The notes: generated by a model not told the origin, from the sequence alone. A DNA stretch of 64,000 bases from Vigna angularis (GCF_016808095.1 NC_068970.1:20256501-20320500), one strand, 5' to 3'. Counted from the first letter of the stretch, positions 23,823 to 37,240 are shown. Made by a program: numbers and translations.

Positions 23823-24398
23823 CTAAGCCATCATTTGGTAAAACTCATCGAAATCAAGAACACCGTTGTGATCAATGTCAAAGGCACCAATCATGGCAAC
23901 ACACTCATCATAGGACCTGTCATCTCCAAGACGGTGCAACATCCTCTGCAACCCCTTCGGGGTGATGCAACCGCACCCTTCTTTCTCCCACACAAACATC
24001 TCAAAAGCCTTTCTCAGATCCCCCTCATCACCATCTCTCTTCATCAGCTTCGTGAAATCCTGCAAGTCCAACATGTTATCCCCATCGGAATCCAGGTCAT
24101 GGATCACCCCTTCGACATCCTCGTGAGACACGTGCTCCCCAATGGACCCAAAATACGACCTAAGCTCGTAGGCCGAGATTTTCCCATCTCCATCACCATC
24201 AAAGTGACGAAATGCTTCCACCAGGCCGTTGATGTCTTCCTTCTTTGGGGTTGTGCATGTTGACATGGGAGATCGTGGAGAAGCAGTTGACGATTGTGAT
24301 GGTGAGTTGGAGGATCTTGATCTTGGACGACGAAGGCTTAACTTAAGAGTTTTGTAGGAGAACCACTTAGAAGGGTTGAAAATTGTATCCGTAGCCAT
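23823..24398 (-). CDS. CML41: Calmodulin-like calcium sensor (CML41-like)
   Basis: A single-exon gene of 191 residues. The N-terminal 50 residues are basic and serine-rich (KWFSYKTLKLSLRRPRSRSS), as in Arabidopsis CML41. EF-hand loop 1 is at 67-78 (DGDGDGKISAYE) and loop 2 at 103-114 (DSDGDNMLDLQD, with Asn instead of Gly at position 6). EF-hand 3, around 131-150, has lost its calcium ligands (EMFVWEKEGCGCITPKGL). Loop 4 is at 174-185 (DIDHNGVLDFDE). Three usable sites plus a degenerate third hand match the CML41 pattern. Family knowledge: it is a calcium-binding sensor linked to immune responses at plasmodesmata. A TATA-like element lies about 65 bp upstream (minus strand TTATTTATAC, 24461-24470). 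It stands alone, without a neighbour within 6 kb. Confidence 0.9.
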   Translation of the reverse strand: MATDTIFNPSKWFSYKTLKLSLRRPRSRSSNSPSQSSTASPRSPMSTCTTPKKEDINGLVEAFRHFDGDGDGKISAYELRSYFGSIGEHVSHEDVEGVIHDLDSDGDNMLDLQDFTKLMKRDGDEGDLRKAFEMFVWEKEGCGCITPKGLQRMLHRLGDDRSYDECVAMIGAFDIDHNGVLDFDEFYQMMA

Positions 24399-25599
24399 TG
24401 GAGGTATGAGAAAGGAGAAAAAGCAAATGGGTTTGTGAGGTTTATGTAAGTGGTACTAACGTATAAATAACAGCGTAGAAGTCGGTTTTAATATAGGAAA
24501 ATGTTTTTTTAATAAATTTTTTTATAATTTCTTTATAACGTTTACTTGATAATTTAAAAAAAAATTGATAAAAAATCATAATCTTTAATATAATACAATG
24601 GAAGAGGCAGAAGGATTGAGACGTGGTGATGTATATGGAAAGTAAAGGGTGTATGGGAGTTGCTGTGAAAGTGCGTGATCACAAAAATAAGTGATGTTGT
24701 TGGGAAGGAAAGTGCATGGTAGTTTCCTACTGGGTCCAAAAATAAGTGGATGGAACAGTTTTCTCATTAAATCCAATCACTCTCTCTTGTGTTTTCCTTC
24801 TCAGTACCACACTCTACTGTTTAGGCCTCCCTTCTATTTTTTTCTTCTCTATTTTCCAACATTTTTACCCACAAACAAAATAATTACCATACCTTTTATT
24901 TTTTTTTTATCTCACAATAACTACTTTCACATAAATTAATTATAATAAATTACATACTTATCACCATGTTTTACTATATGATTTATCACTCTTTTTTTCT
25001 TATATATGGCGTTAATATCAAATGATTATGATTCTTTTTTCGCGAAATAATTGAAATAGCATTTGATTTACCTTTTCTAGCTTGTACGTCTTTCCTTAAA
25101 AACAAAAGTTGAGTGAACCACATTTTCTAAATCACCTTAACTGATTGAGTACTTTTGTTTCATAAAAGAACAGGAAAAATTCTTACCTAAACTATTACCA
25201 CTCTCTTATCTCCTTCTTTTTCTTCCTCTATCTATCTTCTGTTTTCTTCAATAATCACCTTTTTTATAAACTAAAAATTATTGAAAATTATTAAATGAAT
25301 TATACTTTATGATTTATTTTTTATTTTTAGCTTTAACTTTACAAAAATTTCTAAAGAGAAAAAATATAGTTAAGTGCATTATATATTCCTTACAAAATGA
25401 CATGTGGATAATGAGGTGTTCAAATATCATCCTTCATGATGAAACGCTCTTAGACAACTTAATGAAATTTTAACATTGTTATATTTTGAAGATAAATCCA
25501 TACATTTTTTAAAAAGAAATTCATTGTAATTTTTGAGTAAAATTTCAAATATAAAAACATATTTAATCCTAATTTATAATATATTTATGGTCAAATTTG

Positions 25600-25960
25600 A
25601 ATAGAAAATTTATTACTTTCTTCAACAGATTCATCAACAAAAACATTTATCGATAATATAAATTTTAAATTATTTATAAATGAATTTTATCCACTAATTA
25701 ATAATAAATCTATATTTAAATAAAAATTTATCGTTATTTTTATTGATGGAGTTTAAATAAGTATTGATGGATTTTACCAAAAACAAAATTATTTGATAAT
25801 TAAAATTTGTATTATCAATAGATTTACCAATAATATTTACTGATGAAATAAATTCATTAATAATATAAATTTTAAAATTAATCATTGATAATTTGAATTT
25901 ATTGATAAATTTATTTTTGTTGATAAAATTTTGTCAATAACCTTAGTAATTTTTGTAGTT
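25600..25960. repeat. AT-rich CACTA-like terminal segment
   Basis: Short degenerate phrases recur in both orientations (ATTGATGGATTTTACCA, TTACCAATAATATTTACTGATG, TTATCGATAATATAAATTT), and the stretch ends with TAATTTTTGTAGTT. Subterminal repeats plus a TTTTTGTAGT end are typical of En/Spm (CACTA) transposon termini. The layout parallels 46380-46760 and 49126-50171. No left end or duplication was identified. Confidence 0.35.
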
Positions 25961-27819
25961 AAAATGATTTATTTTATAAGTTTAGTGTAAATATGTTATA
26001 ATTTTTTAGCTAATCAGAACCATTAGACTGAAAGATCATTAGTTTGCACAACTAATATCTTTGTAATACTTCTAATATTGTACTTTAATATTTTAATTAT
26101 TCTTTTTAAATTTATATATGCTGCTGACTCATGATAATTTTGAATTTTAATTTTGTAATTACATAAATTATATATTAATTCAAATTATGTTATATAATTT
26201 ATTTATAATAATATTTAAGATATAATGTGATGTGAGGTATAAATGTTAATTAAGTGTGGTTGTAAGTAGTCTATTTGATATATAATCAGATCCAAGACAA
26301 TAATGCTTACTATGACTATTGTCACTAGAGTCATTGTCATATCTAGAAATTTCGATGTGTGTAAAAATACATTTACGATTCTAAATAGTTATTGAGTTTT
26401 TGTTGACTATGCATGTATTAATAACCGTTACAAGATTTTTTATTGTCCTCGCCGGTGGACCTCCATATTAATTCAACCTAACGTTAAATTTTCTGGTTAA
26501 GTTCAGCTATCACAGAATACTTCAACCAATGTATGTTTCTTTCTTCACGAGATTTCTGACAACATATTGGAAAAGTTTTTTTTATTCTAATTTGAGCTAT
26601 TTTTATATAAAAAGTCATTTATTTACACCATAAGTTGATATTTGGAACCTCGACTTTAGTAAAACAAAATCTGAAAAATAATTTTGTTTACATCTAAAAT
26701 TTGTAACCTACGATGATTTATCTTTTTGTCAATATATTTATTTTGACCAGATCAATGGGTTAATTATCTTAAAACTACTTTTAATCAAGGATGAATTATT
26801 TTTTATAAATTATGTTAGACATCCTATTATATATGAAAAATTTATTAAAAAATAAATAAAAATATAAAAAATAATTGATTTAGAACTAATATGAGTCTAA
26901 TTATCATGTAAATCTTACAAACTATTAACAATACTTTCCTTCAAAGAAGGAAAACTAGTCAACGAATGAAACTATATTAACATATCACGTTAGAACATCT
27001 AAATTTTTAATTACAAAATTTATTCACAATACAAATATTATTATAATCTAATTCAACTTTTTTTTATTAATATCAAACAAAATGATGTTATTCAAGCATA
27101 ACAAATAATATGGACTAATTTTTTAATTTTAAATGTTAAAAATTTTATATTAATAAAAGTTATTAAAAGTAAAATATTTCGATAATTCTTAACTTCATAA
27201 ATCCTATTAATACATTTTAAAAAAAATAAAAATAGAATATTTGAAGGAAGCAAACTAATTTACTAACAACTTCAAAATCACTTCTTGTCATTTTTAAACA
27301 ATTATAAAGACCCAAAATTTCGCATCGTCAGGTTATCTAGTTCTCAAATAATCAAGCTCAATATCTTAAACATAATTGATGAAATCAGTCCTGTGAGAGA
27401 TAGAAAAACAAGGTTTTTTTCACCTCAAACTCAGCATTCCAAGAATCTACATCATTTCAAGATTAAAAAAAAAAAGTGGTACATTTCTCCGTAGGTTTGT
27501 TCTTGAAAGGTCTATTATGAGAATGGAAATGATCTTAAAAAATATTGGGCCGTATCATAGTTCTTCATTTGTTGAAAATTGTGTGTAGGGCATCATTTGT
27601 TGAAACTCTCGTATTTTTTGTTGGTAAAGTTTAGAGGATAAAAATACGTATATGCGCGTCTGGGCTGGGCTTACATAACTGTTGTGTGTCTGTGAACAAT
27701 CCTACCTTTCACATTTGCACTTAGACTTCTTCCAGCTCTAGTTTTCAGGATTCGGTGTAAAATAGTCTTCTAGCTTGTCATATTCTTTTTGGAGATAAAT
27801 ATAAAAAAATAATTTTATT

Positions 27820-29830
27820 TTATATAACATCACAATTAATAGTACACAACTATAGGTTAAGATATTATATGATTGTTATCCAATAAACATGAACAAAGTA
27901 AATCATTGCTTCATTATAATAATATCAAAAGGTAATGTTGTAATAAAAATAAATTTATCTAAAGCCAAAAAACAACTATAAGAAGGCTAAGAACTACAAA
28001 GTTTTTCAAAATAAAGATAGAAAGGATGTATAGCTAATATAAAGATTAGACAACTGCACCATCATCATCATCTTTGGTTGAACCAATGCCTAACTCCTTA
28101 TCTGCTCACATTAAATTTTTGAGATCATTGAAAAAAAAAATACATTAAGCATTAAGCACAAAGAAAATGTAAGCTAATTTATAAAAAAATAAGCATATAA
28201 CAGTTAAACTAATTTGATCACAAAATAGCATACATAGAACTTTCACAAAATAGCATATATAGAACTTTCACAAAATATTCAAACATTCAATAACTAACTC
28301 ATTGGACTCAATTATCCTAATACATGTATCGATATCAGATTCATTGGAAACATGTACTTGTAATGACATCTACTGCTCTACAGAGCCCTACAAAATGGGT
28401 TTAACTCTATTACACATTAAGTTAATCTCTTATGCGTCGTAGGCCAAAGAAAAACCTTTAGACTAAGATCTATTTCTACTCTCACCACATAACACATTCA
28501 ACTCTATATGAGTGAGAATAGTTATTATAGCATCAAAATATCTTCTTGCTTGAATCCATATATATGCACACACACTAAAGAATTTACACATTCAATTGGA
28601 TTCCCTCTTTGGAATGTCCTACAACTTATTCATTTATACCATGTTTTAGTGTAACAACATTAATACTACTATGAACATCATAATAATAGAACCATATAAC
28701 CAAAGAATGTAAAAATACTGCAAAACAAAACACACAATCGTCTGGTGCTCAACGACAACAAGATGCGCTCAACACTGAAGTGCACATGAGTTCAATGTCA
28801 AGAGAGCACCCAATGACACAAATTGATACACAATGCTGACAACCCCTGGAGCTACCTGACTTGAGAGTGTTATGCGGTGAAGACAAACACTCAATGTTAG
28901 GGCCACTAGAGCTCTTTGACTTGAGTGTGCTTAGAGGTAGAAAATGTCCCTTAACATCCTGTCACGAAAATGTCCCTTAGCATCCTATCACGAAAATGTC
29001 ACTAAGTTTAAGATTTTAAAGTCATTGTTTAGCTCTCTCAAACTATTGGTCAGTGTCATACCAGATGCTTCTAAATGTTAGATTTTGGCTTATTACTTTG
29101 CATAATTTGATATCTTGCATTTTTCTCAACTCAAATTCATTTAATATGTTTCATAAATGATACTGACCAATTTCAACCATTAAAATATCTCATTTTAAAA
29201 CATTCCAATTGGTATAATTTTTCAAATTAACATATCAACAAAATATAGAAAAAGACACATGCAACAATCAATCAAAATAGCTCATGGATCAAAACACCCC
29301 TTATGCATCATAAAATCAGTATCCACAATACAAATTCAACATGCAAACAACTAAGGTAGAAAATCAACATACAATTCATAAAAAGTTTAGCTTCCTTCAT
29401 CTTGTTGTGTTGGAAAGATTTCTACTCCCTCTAATATGCTCTAAGATTCAAAGACCCAAAAAAAAAATACCCTACAAACACAAATAAACTTCGATTAGTG
29501 ATTCAAACGCTACATTAGGTTCACATTCTGGAAAAGAAGCTTTGGACATATCTATAAAGAAATCATATGCAAAAGAAGGTGGAACTTGCAATGTGAGAAA
29601 GGATGGACTTATGAAATGGAAGGGATGTACTTATCTTGAACTAGATTAGGACAAGGGAGAGAAAAAGCTGTCATTTCCTGGTTATATTTCCAACTTTAGC
29701 CAAGAAAAAAAATGAGGAAAGATGAGAATTTTGAAGAGGAAGAGAATAGAGAGAATGGAGAAGAGTCAAGATGTGAGAGTTATGTTTATGGTGCTGGCTT
29801 TGCACATTTAAAAAGAAAAAAGGGTTTTAC
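27820..29830 (+). repeat. Repeat family copy C (opposite orientation to A and B)
   Basis: The plus strand contains CTGCTCACATTAAATTTTTGAGATCATT (28 bases, about 28099-28126), the reverse complement of the copy A landmark around TGATCATCCTAAATTGGATGTGAGCAG. Further on come TTAGACTAAGATC and CTCTCACCACATAACACATTC (28463-28499), matching the reversed copy A phrase AAGACTAAGACC...CCTCACCACATGG. Around 28740-28930 there are repeated 'gctcaacgac / gcgctcaac' phrases. It is non-coding and well diverged, and its limits are approximate. Confidence 0.5.
28219..28273. repeat. 26-bp tandem duplication inside copy C
   Basis: CACAAAATAGCATACATAGAACTTT is followed directly by a copy with one change (CATATAT), then the start of a third unit. 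Simple local duplication. Confidence 0.8.
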
Positions 29831-31762
29831 ATTTTGAACTAAAGATACTAATCAATTAAGCTTTTGTTTATATAAAAAAAATTCATTTTCTAAAATATTT
29901 CTAGTCATATTTTATGTAGATGATATTCAAATTTTAAATTAAATTAAAGCTATTTTTAGTATAACGACATTTCACTAACATGTGTGTGGATGAATTAAAA
30001 AACATAGCCAATAAAAAAGGAAAGCGAGCACTTATAAAAAAGTATATAAATATTGATGTTAGTTTATAATAGTATAAATAAAACTTCTACATTCTTTATA
30101 GTTTAGAGTGTTGAATGTCATGGAAATAAAAAGTGAAGTCCTAATTGATTTTAGTTGCACGGGCTTTATGGAGTGATATAAATTTGCAGAAAGTGGATTA
30201 TATATATAACATTGATTGGTATTACAGTGATGTTATATGTTTTGTAAAATTAAATAAAAGATCCAAATGAATATAGAATATAGAAGAGGTGAATGGAGAA
30301 ACAGAAAAGGTGAAAGAAAAAACAAAGAGACAGTCACAAAAAGGAAGTAAAACGATAAATGAAGATAACATAAAATAAAATAAAAAAGAAAGATAACAAT
30401 AATGAGGCATTTTATATATAATGTGACCCATTACATGAATTATTAGATAAATAAGAACCTTATTAATGTAATATATCTCTGTTATATGTTTCACTTAGAT
30501 AGATGAAACGCTGGGAACATTCTGGTTCATACGATATATGCATGTATCGCTTTCAGACCTAATAAAGCTTATATTTGTGTTCTGGATTCTCTGCACCCAA
30601 TGATATCACTGTCACATAGTGGATATGCAGAAGGTAGGGTTTGTCTGGCAAGTGGGCACTGTTAAGAAGATAAGGTGCACCCATTTGTTACACGTCGGCA
30701 TGCCTTGGTCATGTCATGACTTGAGTCAACATTGCATCAAGTTGCGCGCGGCGATCGACGCTGTTTCTTAGTGAAATGACGTAACCCTTCTCCATACTCA
30801 TCTTTTCATTCTTCCACTTTTCAAGATTAATGTAACCAACCTAATTATAAGAAGGACAAACCAGGCAATTATGGTGACTGCTGCATTCAAGTGGCATCTG
30901 ATGTAAAATGATGGAGGAAAAGAAAAAGAAAAGTCACGATGATTGGTGAAAGAAGGTTTAAATGAAATTGTTCAGCTAAACCTTTCTCTTGTGCTTCATT
31001 TATTTTTAAATCTGTTCATCTTATTTACTCTGTAATTACTACTACACTTGTACCAAATGAAATCTCTTCATCTATTTTTTCTGCGTTTCCATTGTTGCTT
31101 TAGGAAATCTTTTCAACAATTCCTCTTAAAGCTTGAAGGATAAAACTCGATTGTAAAGTAAAGAAAAAGTTGTCAGGGAGCTTCTTCAATTAAGAGGAAA
31201 CCACGTCATGTTATTCTCAGACATCTTAACACAAGCACAAAGGCACAAACTATTTGAGATGATAAAAGCAAATAACAATTATATTAATCACAATAATAAG
31301 GAGAATTAAATAAAGCAAAACAAAAATTTTGATGTATAACAGCGCATCTTTGAAATCATTTAACCAGAGTCACTTGTCCCTTCTAAGAAAGAAAATTATA
31401 ATCTCAGATGCTTCGATTTTAGATTTTTCCACGATGAAATATGTAACAATGACCGGTAAATTCATCTAGAACCTTTTGAAATAGATGGTTGACAAAAATG
31501 GTCAGAAAGTTTGAGTGCAAATTTTTTCTAAACATTGCACAATGAAATAAAACTATAAATGGATTAATAAGAGAACATATACAACGGGAGTAACTAGAAA
31601 AAGCAAAAAAAAAAATCCAATACTCAATTACTAATTACTACAAAATGACCATGAGCAATACCAATATATATCATGCAATCTATACTATGCAATCTATGTT
31701 ATAATGCTCTCTGGTATTTTTAAAGGGTATAAGATAAAAATTTTTAGAGAGAAGATAATGAG

Positions 31763-31907
31763 GAGAATGGTTCTTTTCTCTTTTTAAAGAAATAGTAACT
31801 TTTATAATAATAAATTTTATTTAATTGTTATCTAGAGGATGGTTATTTTCTCTCTTTAGAGAAATAGTAACTTTTATAATAATAAACTTTATTTAATTAT
31901 TATCTAT
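31763..31907. repeat. 72-bp tandem duplication
   Basis: The unit starting GAGAATGGTTCTTTTCTC (31763) repeats at 31835 as GAGGATGGTTATTTTCTC, each followed by AGAAATAGTAACTTTTATAA. Two diverged units, no gene. Confidence 0.8.
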
Positions 31908-33289
31908 TTATATAAAAGTATTTTAATAATAAAATAATCGAAAGTATGTTATAAATTTTCTATCTCATTTGAAAAGGTTTTTTTAGGGTCTTACATATAA
32001 TTTTGACTATTAATCTTTTCTTTTATACATTTTGAGATCAATCCATTTAAATGGTATATTTGAATGAAAATTATAATTATGTTAGAATGTTCAAAATTAT
32101 AAAAATTTTACTACATATAATTAACATTAATATAGTTATATATTTTAAGGACTCCAAAATACGAGGAAAAACTATTTATAAAATGAATAAAAATGATCTA
32201 TAACTAAATTATAAAAATTATTTATATATGTACGGTTTTTCACTAATATATCTAAAGAAAATTGAAAAATTATATATTATGTACCATATAACTATCCGAC
32301 CAACGTACTTTCCTAATTATAGAATGGTTAAGTATCTCAAAATCTAAAAACCCCATAACAATATCGTCTGATCGATTACCATTTCAGATATGGACCGATT
32401 GGTAATACATGTTAAAACCTCACCACAAATCCAACATGTTTAACAAGATAAAATAATATTTATAAACTCTTATATCGTAATTGGGCCAACTTTAATTAAA
32501 AATCCACTTTGAAACCTATAAATACAAAAGTAAGGTAATGAGGCAGGTGATTGCATTTATTTTGAAACTTTATTATAACAATCGATCAAATTCATTACTG
32601 ACTTGAGTGTCGGAGTCGGAGTGTCTTTAACAAATACACCAATGCTCAGCTTTAAGATTAAAGGAAGAAGACTAATAACAATTGAAATGAAAATAAAAGA
32701 CAACGTTGAAAGATTTGTGAAAGAGTAATTTTTAACCTCACATACGAAACATATTAAAATATGAATAAGTTGTCAAATCTTTATGTATTCATATAGGTAC
32801 ATGTTTCGGGTGTTGTATTACCCTACACAATTTGTCAATCAAATTATATTTTGAAAGAGTAAACTCTAATCTATAGTTATTTTTTATATTTTTAATTTAA
32901 ATTTAATTATAATTTGAAAATATTTTAAAACAAAAGTAAGTGATAACGAAAATAAAAGTAATATAATGATAATTAATTAGAATTATAAAAGGTAATAATA
33001 AAATATTTTATTACCAATTAAATTTTCAGAAAAAGACATTTCGTATTAATGAGAAATAAATAAAAACATTTTACGCTCTAATATACTCTAACAGTAAATC
33101 AGCATTCCTTTTACTATAATATCAATACTATTTACTACTCCTTTTATTTTATTTTTTAATGTTAGATAGGGTTTTCTTGAAATTAAAAAAACAATACCAA
33201 ATTTTATGATAATAAATATTTATATATTTTTTATGTTACCATTATTTTTATATCACAAGAAATACATACAACATATACATATATAGAAT

Positions 33290-34330
33290 GTAATATCCTA
33301 ATTTTAGTAGTTTAAAACAGATATAATAAGACATTATAAAATTGATAAAACAAAAAACAGTATCTAAATAAAATATAGTCATAATAATAAATATATCTAA
33401 AACAACTATGAATAACTACTAGATGACCAAGAAGAAAACTCCATTGTATCATGGTCTTCACCATAAATTTTTCAACAGCTATCTCTCATCTACTCACACC
33501 AATAAGGTGATCATCGCAAAAGAAACAAACATAAATACAAGAAACACCAAAAGAAAGAACATGGTAAGCTAATGTGCAAAAGAGATATACTATCATATAT
33601 CACTCATTCATAAAAACATTCATATCACATATATGAAGACTCATACTAGACTCGATTATTCAAATACATGTATTGATATCAAACTCTTGTGAGTTATGCA
33701 CTTGTGGTGGCCCACCCAAGCTACAATACACAAGTTTAGTCCATTAACATCTTTGGACAAAGTAAAACTCTTAGACTAGAACATTTTGCACCTCTTACTA
33801 CATACCTCACCCTTCTTCACTTGAGATTGATGATTATTGGAATGACAATATAACTCCTAATACTAAATTCATATATCAATACACACTAAAAAAAAATGCC
33901 AAAAATACTCTTAAATATACATAAAGTCCATTGTGTATTCATTTTAAACAGTCAAAGAAGAAGATAAATATAAATACTGGCACTCAGAAGTGGGCTTAAC
34001 GTTGGACCTCTTGCAAAAGGTGGTGCTTAACGATAGTCATGACGCTCAATGACAGACATGATACTCATCACTATTCTTCCCGTAAAAGATGTGTTCAACG
34101 ACACTTTCTAGCGCTTAGCGACACTTTTTGACACTCAACGACACTTTTTGACGTTTAATGACAAATTTTATAATCGAGAAAAACACGGAAACACTTTTCG
34201 CCGTAAGGATCAATCCTATGATTTTTGTTCTTCAAATATACCAACAAAGATGAATAATTCTTAGAAAGAAATAAGAAAATTCTAGAAAAATGTTTTACAA
34301 AGGATATTGTGTTTTAAAATAATGAAATAA
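33290..34330 (+). repeat. Repeat family copy D (shortened)
   Basis: It begins TGTAATATCCTAATTTTAGT, which parallels the minus-strand starts of copies A (TGTGACATCC) and B (TGTAACAGCC). ATCTACTCACACCAATAAGGTGATCATCGC (33487-33516) is the reversed landmark of copy A. Around 34000-34160 'gcttaacgat / ctcaacgac' phrases recur. This copy ends earlier than the others, next to the MULE at 34411. Confidence 0.5.
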
Positions 34331-34949
34331 CAAAACTATTTATATTAAAATATTTTAACATTAAAATAATCAAGTCTCAATATTTCTAAATTATTATCAC
34401 TTTTAAAATTGGTTTAAACCCTTCCTTGCACCTAATTTTTGTATGGAAATCTCAGTTCGATCCTCATTTTTTCAATTGTCTCAATTGAGTCTATATATTT
34501 GTAAAATATCTCAATTGAGTCCAAATATTTGTAAAATTGAACCAATTTCGCCCTAACCGTTAAGTTGCCACAAGCGACGTTAAAATGTGTTGAGGTGGAT
34601 ATGCTGAGATGGATATTTTATTAAAAATAATATGCTGTCGGTGACAAGGATTTTAATAAATTAAAAAAATTAGAAAAATTATACCATTTGGAAGCTCTTT
34701 GTTTCTTGTGGGTGGATGAAGGCAAACCTTGCTCTCTTTCTCGAGAAACAACCTGTTGTCTCCATCACCACTAACATCCACACTGCGTTCCTCTTATTTT
34801 TATCCATAGCCATATTGAAAGCATATTTTCATTTTTTTTTTCTGTTTTATCCTGTTTTATCCTTCGACGTTAACCACTCCTTCACTCTGAAGAAATATTG
34901 AAAGCATATTTTCATTTAATTTATTTTTTTTCTCGTAATTATTATTTTC

Positions 34950-35338
34950 TTGAAGAAAAGTGTACAATCTGTTTCCATGGAGTCTGCCACAGGGAAGCCG
35001 GCCTTACTCAGAAATGTTTTGACACAATTACTCATCATCGGTCTTCTCATCGTCACCGTAAGGTTTGCTTACGTCATCACCCTCGCTGGAGAGTCTTGCA
35101 CCCTCGACGACTTCTGCTTCTTCTCCTCGGAGGTTCGCTCCGCCTCCGTCGCCCCGACGGCACCCTAGCGATACGCCAGCAAGGATTGGATCAACAACGT
35201 TCAGTTTTACTCGTCTATGTTCCAGGAAATCTGCCAGTCCATCCCAAGCCTGAGAACTCCACGGTCATCCATCACCGCAACCTCTATGGCTCTCCGTTTG
35301 CAGCAACCACCCACAGCCACTCCAAACCAGGACTTTAA
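34950..35338 (+). pseudogene. Captured gene fragment resembling a plant methyltransferase-like membrane protein
   Basis: From 34978 the frame reads MESATGKPALLRNVLTQLL, then a hydrophobic segment and VRFAYVITLAGESC...DFCFFS. After an in-frame TAG at 35166-35168 the same frame continues SKDWINNVQFYSSMFQE (about 35180-35230) before losing similarity. From memory, this order (short N-terminus, one membrane helix, FAYV..AGESC, FCFFS, SKDWI..VQFYSS.FQ) matches the first 100 or so residues of a plant SAM-dependent methyltransferase-like family. Only the N-terminal part is present, without a methyltransferase core, so it is a captured, broken fragment. The identity rests on recall, not on a search. 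Confidence 0.5.
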
Positions 35339-35339
35339 A

Positions 35340-35790
35340 ACGCATAAAAACCCAAAATTTCTCAAAATATAACCCTCAATTCCAGAGACGAATCTCGTAT
35401 CGCACCCATCAACCTTAATCGAACCACAAGAACGTGGGAAACCCAATTTCAAATGGAATGAAACCCTACATCTAAAGTTGCAGAAGAAATCAGATGATCG
35501 AACAGAAAAACCCTCAAATCTTCAGAACAACTGAAACCCTAATCGCAATCTTAGAAGAGGAAGAGGATTACGCCCTGAATCAAAACCTGCAGAACAGGAA
35601 ATCAAAATCATCTACCCAAAACGTGTCGCCGCACCACGAGAAAGGAGGAACTCTACCAGGCCCAGAGAAAGAAAGGACGCCTCCCTGAGTCGCGTCATCG
35701 CCTCCCTTAGTAGCACCATCTCCTCCCTACAACTTTTAAACATAACCAGCAAATAAAGAGGGAAAGAAGAAGAACGTTCAACACGTAATA
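35340..35790 (-). other. Second captured segment with leader-like sequence on the minus strand
   Basis: Read on the minus strand, this GC-richer stretch looks like a plant transcript leader: CTGGGCCTGGTAGAG, GATTAGGGTTTCAG, TAGGGTTTCATTCC and a possible acceptor TTCTGCAG. No clear protein domain is visible. It may come from a second donor gene in reverse orientation to the fragment at 34950-35338. Confidence 0.3.
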
Positions 35791-36705
35791 AAATATTTTG
35801 ACGTATTAATTTTTTTTTAATTTATGAAATTTCATGTCATCACTGCCAGTATATTTATTTTAATAAAATATCCATCTCAGCATATCCACCTCAGCACATT
35901 TTAACGCCGTTTGTGACAACTTAACGGTTAGGACAAAATTGGCTCAATTTTACAAATATTTGGACTCAATTAATATATTTTACAAATATATAGACTCAAT
36001 TGAGACAGTTAAAAAAATGAAGACCGAACTGAGATTTCCATACAAAAAATAGGACCAAGGGAGGGTTTAAGCCTTTAAAATTTATTTTTTTAGGTCTTTA
36101 CATGTAAATTAATAAAAAAAATTAGTTCTAAAAGAAGATTATAAATTACAAAAACTCAACTATTGTTGCCTTTAATTTAAAAAAAAAATATAGTTAAAGA
36201 AATATAAGAATATTTCAAAAATATAAAACATAAAAAGAAAAGGAGGGACGGAGAGAGTAAATCAATTAGAAATTATACATTATCATGAATTTTATTTAAA
36301 AATTGTTATATAATAATAATAGTATGAATTTTAGTTATTAAATTTAATAAGTACAATCGTCAATATTAAATAATTTATTTATTTATATATTTATAAAAGT
36401 ACCAACTTAATAATATTAAGTGCTCTATTAATCCTTAAGAAATAAACATTTTTTATTTGAAATATTTCCTTTTCTATGAACATAATTAAGTTTATTAAAT
36501 TATTAGATTCAACGGTTATATGAAACTTAGATTTTAAAACTTTTCATATATACGGGTACAGAACTTTTAGAAACAGAAAATCATCAAAACATTGTATATA
36601 ATACGTTTTTATTGAAAAATTACAAGACTTCGATTTTATCAATGAAAATGTTTCATTTAAGTTTTTTTTATGTTTTCCACACAAATTAAAACTTAAAAAA
36701 CTTAT

Positions 36706-36710
<5 letters not shown>

Positions 36711-36768
<58 letters not shown>
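36711..36768. repeat. (TA)n microsatellite, about 58 bp
   Basis: Uninterrupted TA dinucleotides in the intergenic region upstream of the PQ-loop gene. Confidence 0.95.
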
Positions 36769-36771
<3 letters not shown>

Positions 36772-37231
36772 TTTTAAAAAAAGTAGAATACTTAAAATAA
36801 CTCATTTTTACACTAGGAAAACTAGCATCGAAGCATTCGAAGGAAGTTTGGATTGTGTAAATTGTGTCAGATAAGCATGAAACTAGGCTTTTTCAGCAAC
36901 AAAAATTAAAAACATGAAACGAGGCTATATTATCATTATTTTATGAGTTAAGTTATTGATACAATATATTTATAGCGATTTTGTCAAATGTCTATTGAAT
37001 TTTTTTAATCAACATTTTTTTTCTTAAATGTTACCAAATAAATAGCAGCATTTTTGTGATACAAAATTATTAAATGCGGAGTCAATTTTTCTCATTATTT
37101 GATATGATTACGCAGAGTTACTGTGTCTGATTTGTTCTGAAATTACTACACAACATAACTGAAAAGGCAATAAGATTCGGTACATTTTTCAGTCAATGGC
37201 TTGCTATGTAATTTGGTAAGGCTTCTCTTGC

Positions 37232-37240
37232 TATATATAA
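37232..37240 (+). promoter_or_regulatory. TATA box of the PQ-loop gene
   Basis: TATATATAA, followed by a C-rich stretch (ACCACCCTCTTC), lies 97 bp before the start codon. Transcription would begin near 37265-37275, giving a leader of about 65 bp that ends in a GAGA-rich tract. This is the clearest core promoter in the window. Confidence 0.65.

Larger units (their letters stand above)
24471..34401. other. Long AT-rich intergenic region
   Basis: About 10 kb with no supportable gene. It contains an AT-rich transposon-like segment (about 25600-25960), repeat copies C and D, and a 72-bp tandem duplication (31763-31907), all listed separately. The open frames here (for example 30222-30494) are low-complexity and unconvincing. 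Confidence 0.5.
34411..36072. mobile_element. Mutator-like element with long TIRs carrying captured sequence (Pack-MULE type)
   Basis: Long terminal inverted repeats of about 255 bp: the left starts GGTTTAAACCCTTCCTTG (34411) and the right, read on the minus strand, starts GGCTTAAACCCTCCCTTGG (36072). They stay alignable through AGGTGGATATGCTGAGATGG. A perfect 9-bp target-site duplication, TTTAAAATT, flanks the element (34402-34410 and 36073-36081), the Mutator hallmark. The interior (about 34680-35790) is much richer in GC than its surroundings. It encodes gene-like fragments but no transposase, as expected for a Pack-MULE. Confidence 0.85.

Noticed and set aside
23835..24263. 142-residue plus-strand frame opposite the CML41-like gene
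   Set aside because: Antisense shadow of the EF-hand gene with no recognisable features.
30700..30800. GC-richer patch with GCATGCC, CATGTCATGAC and GCGCGCGGCGATCG, considered as a small RNA gene or promoter
   Set aside because: No hairpin of microRNA type, TATA box or pol III boxes could be made out, so no feature is claimed.
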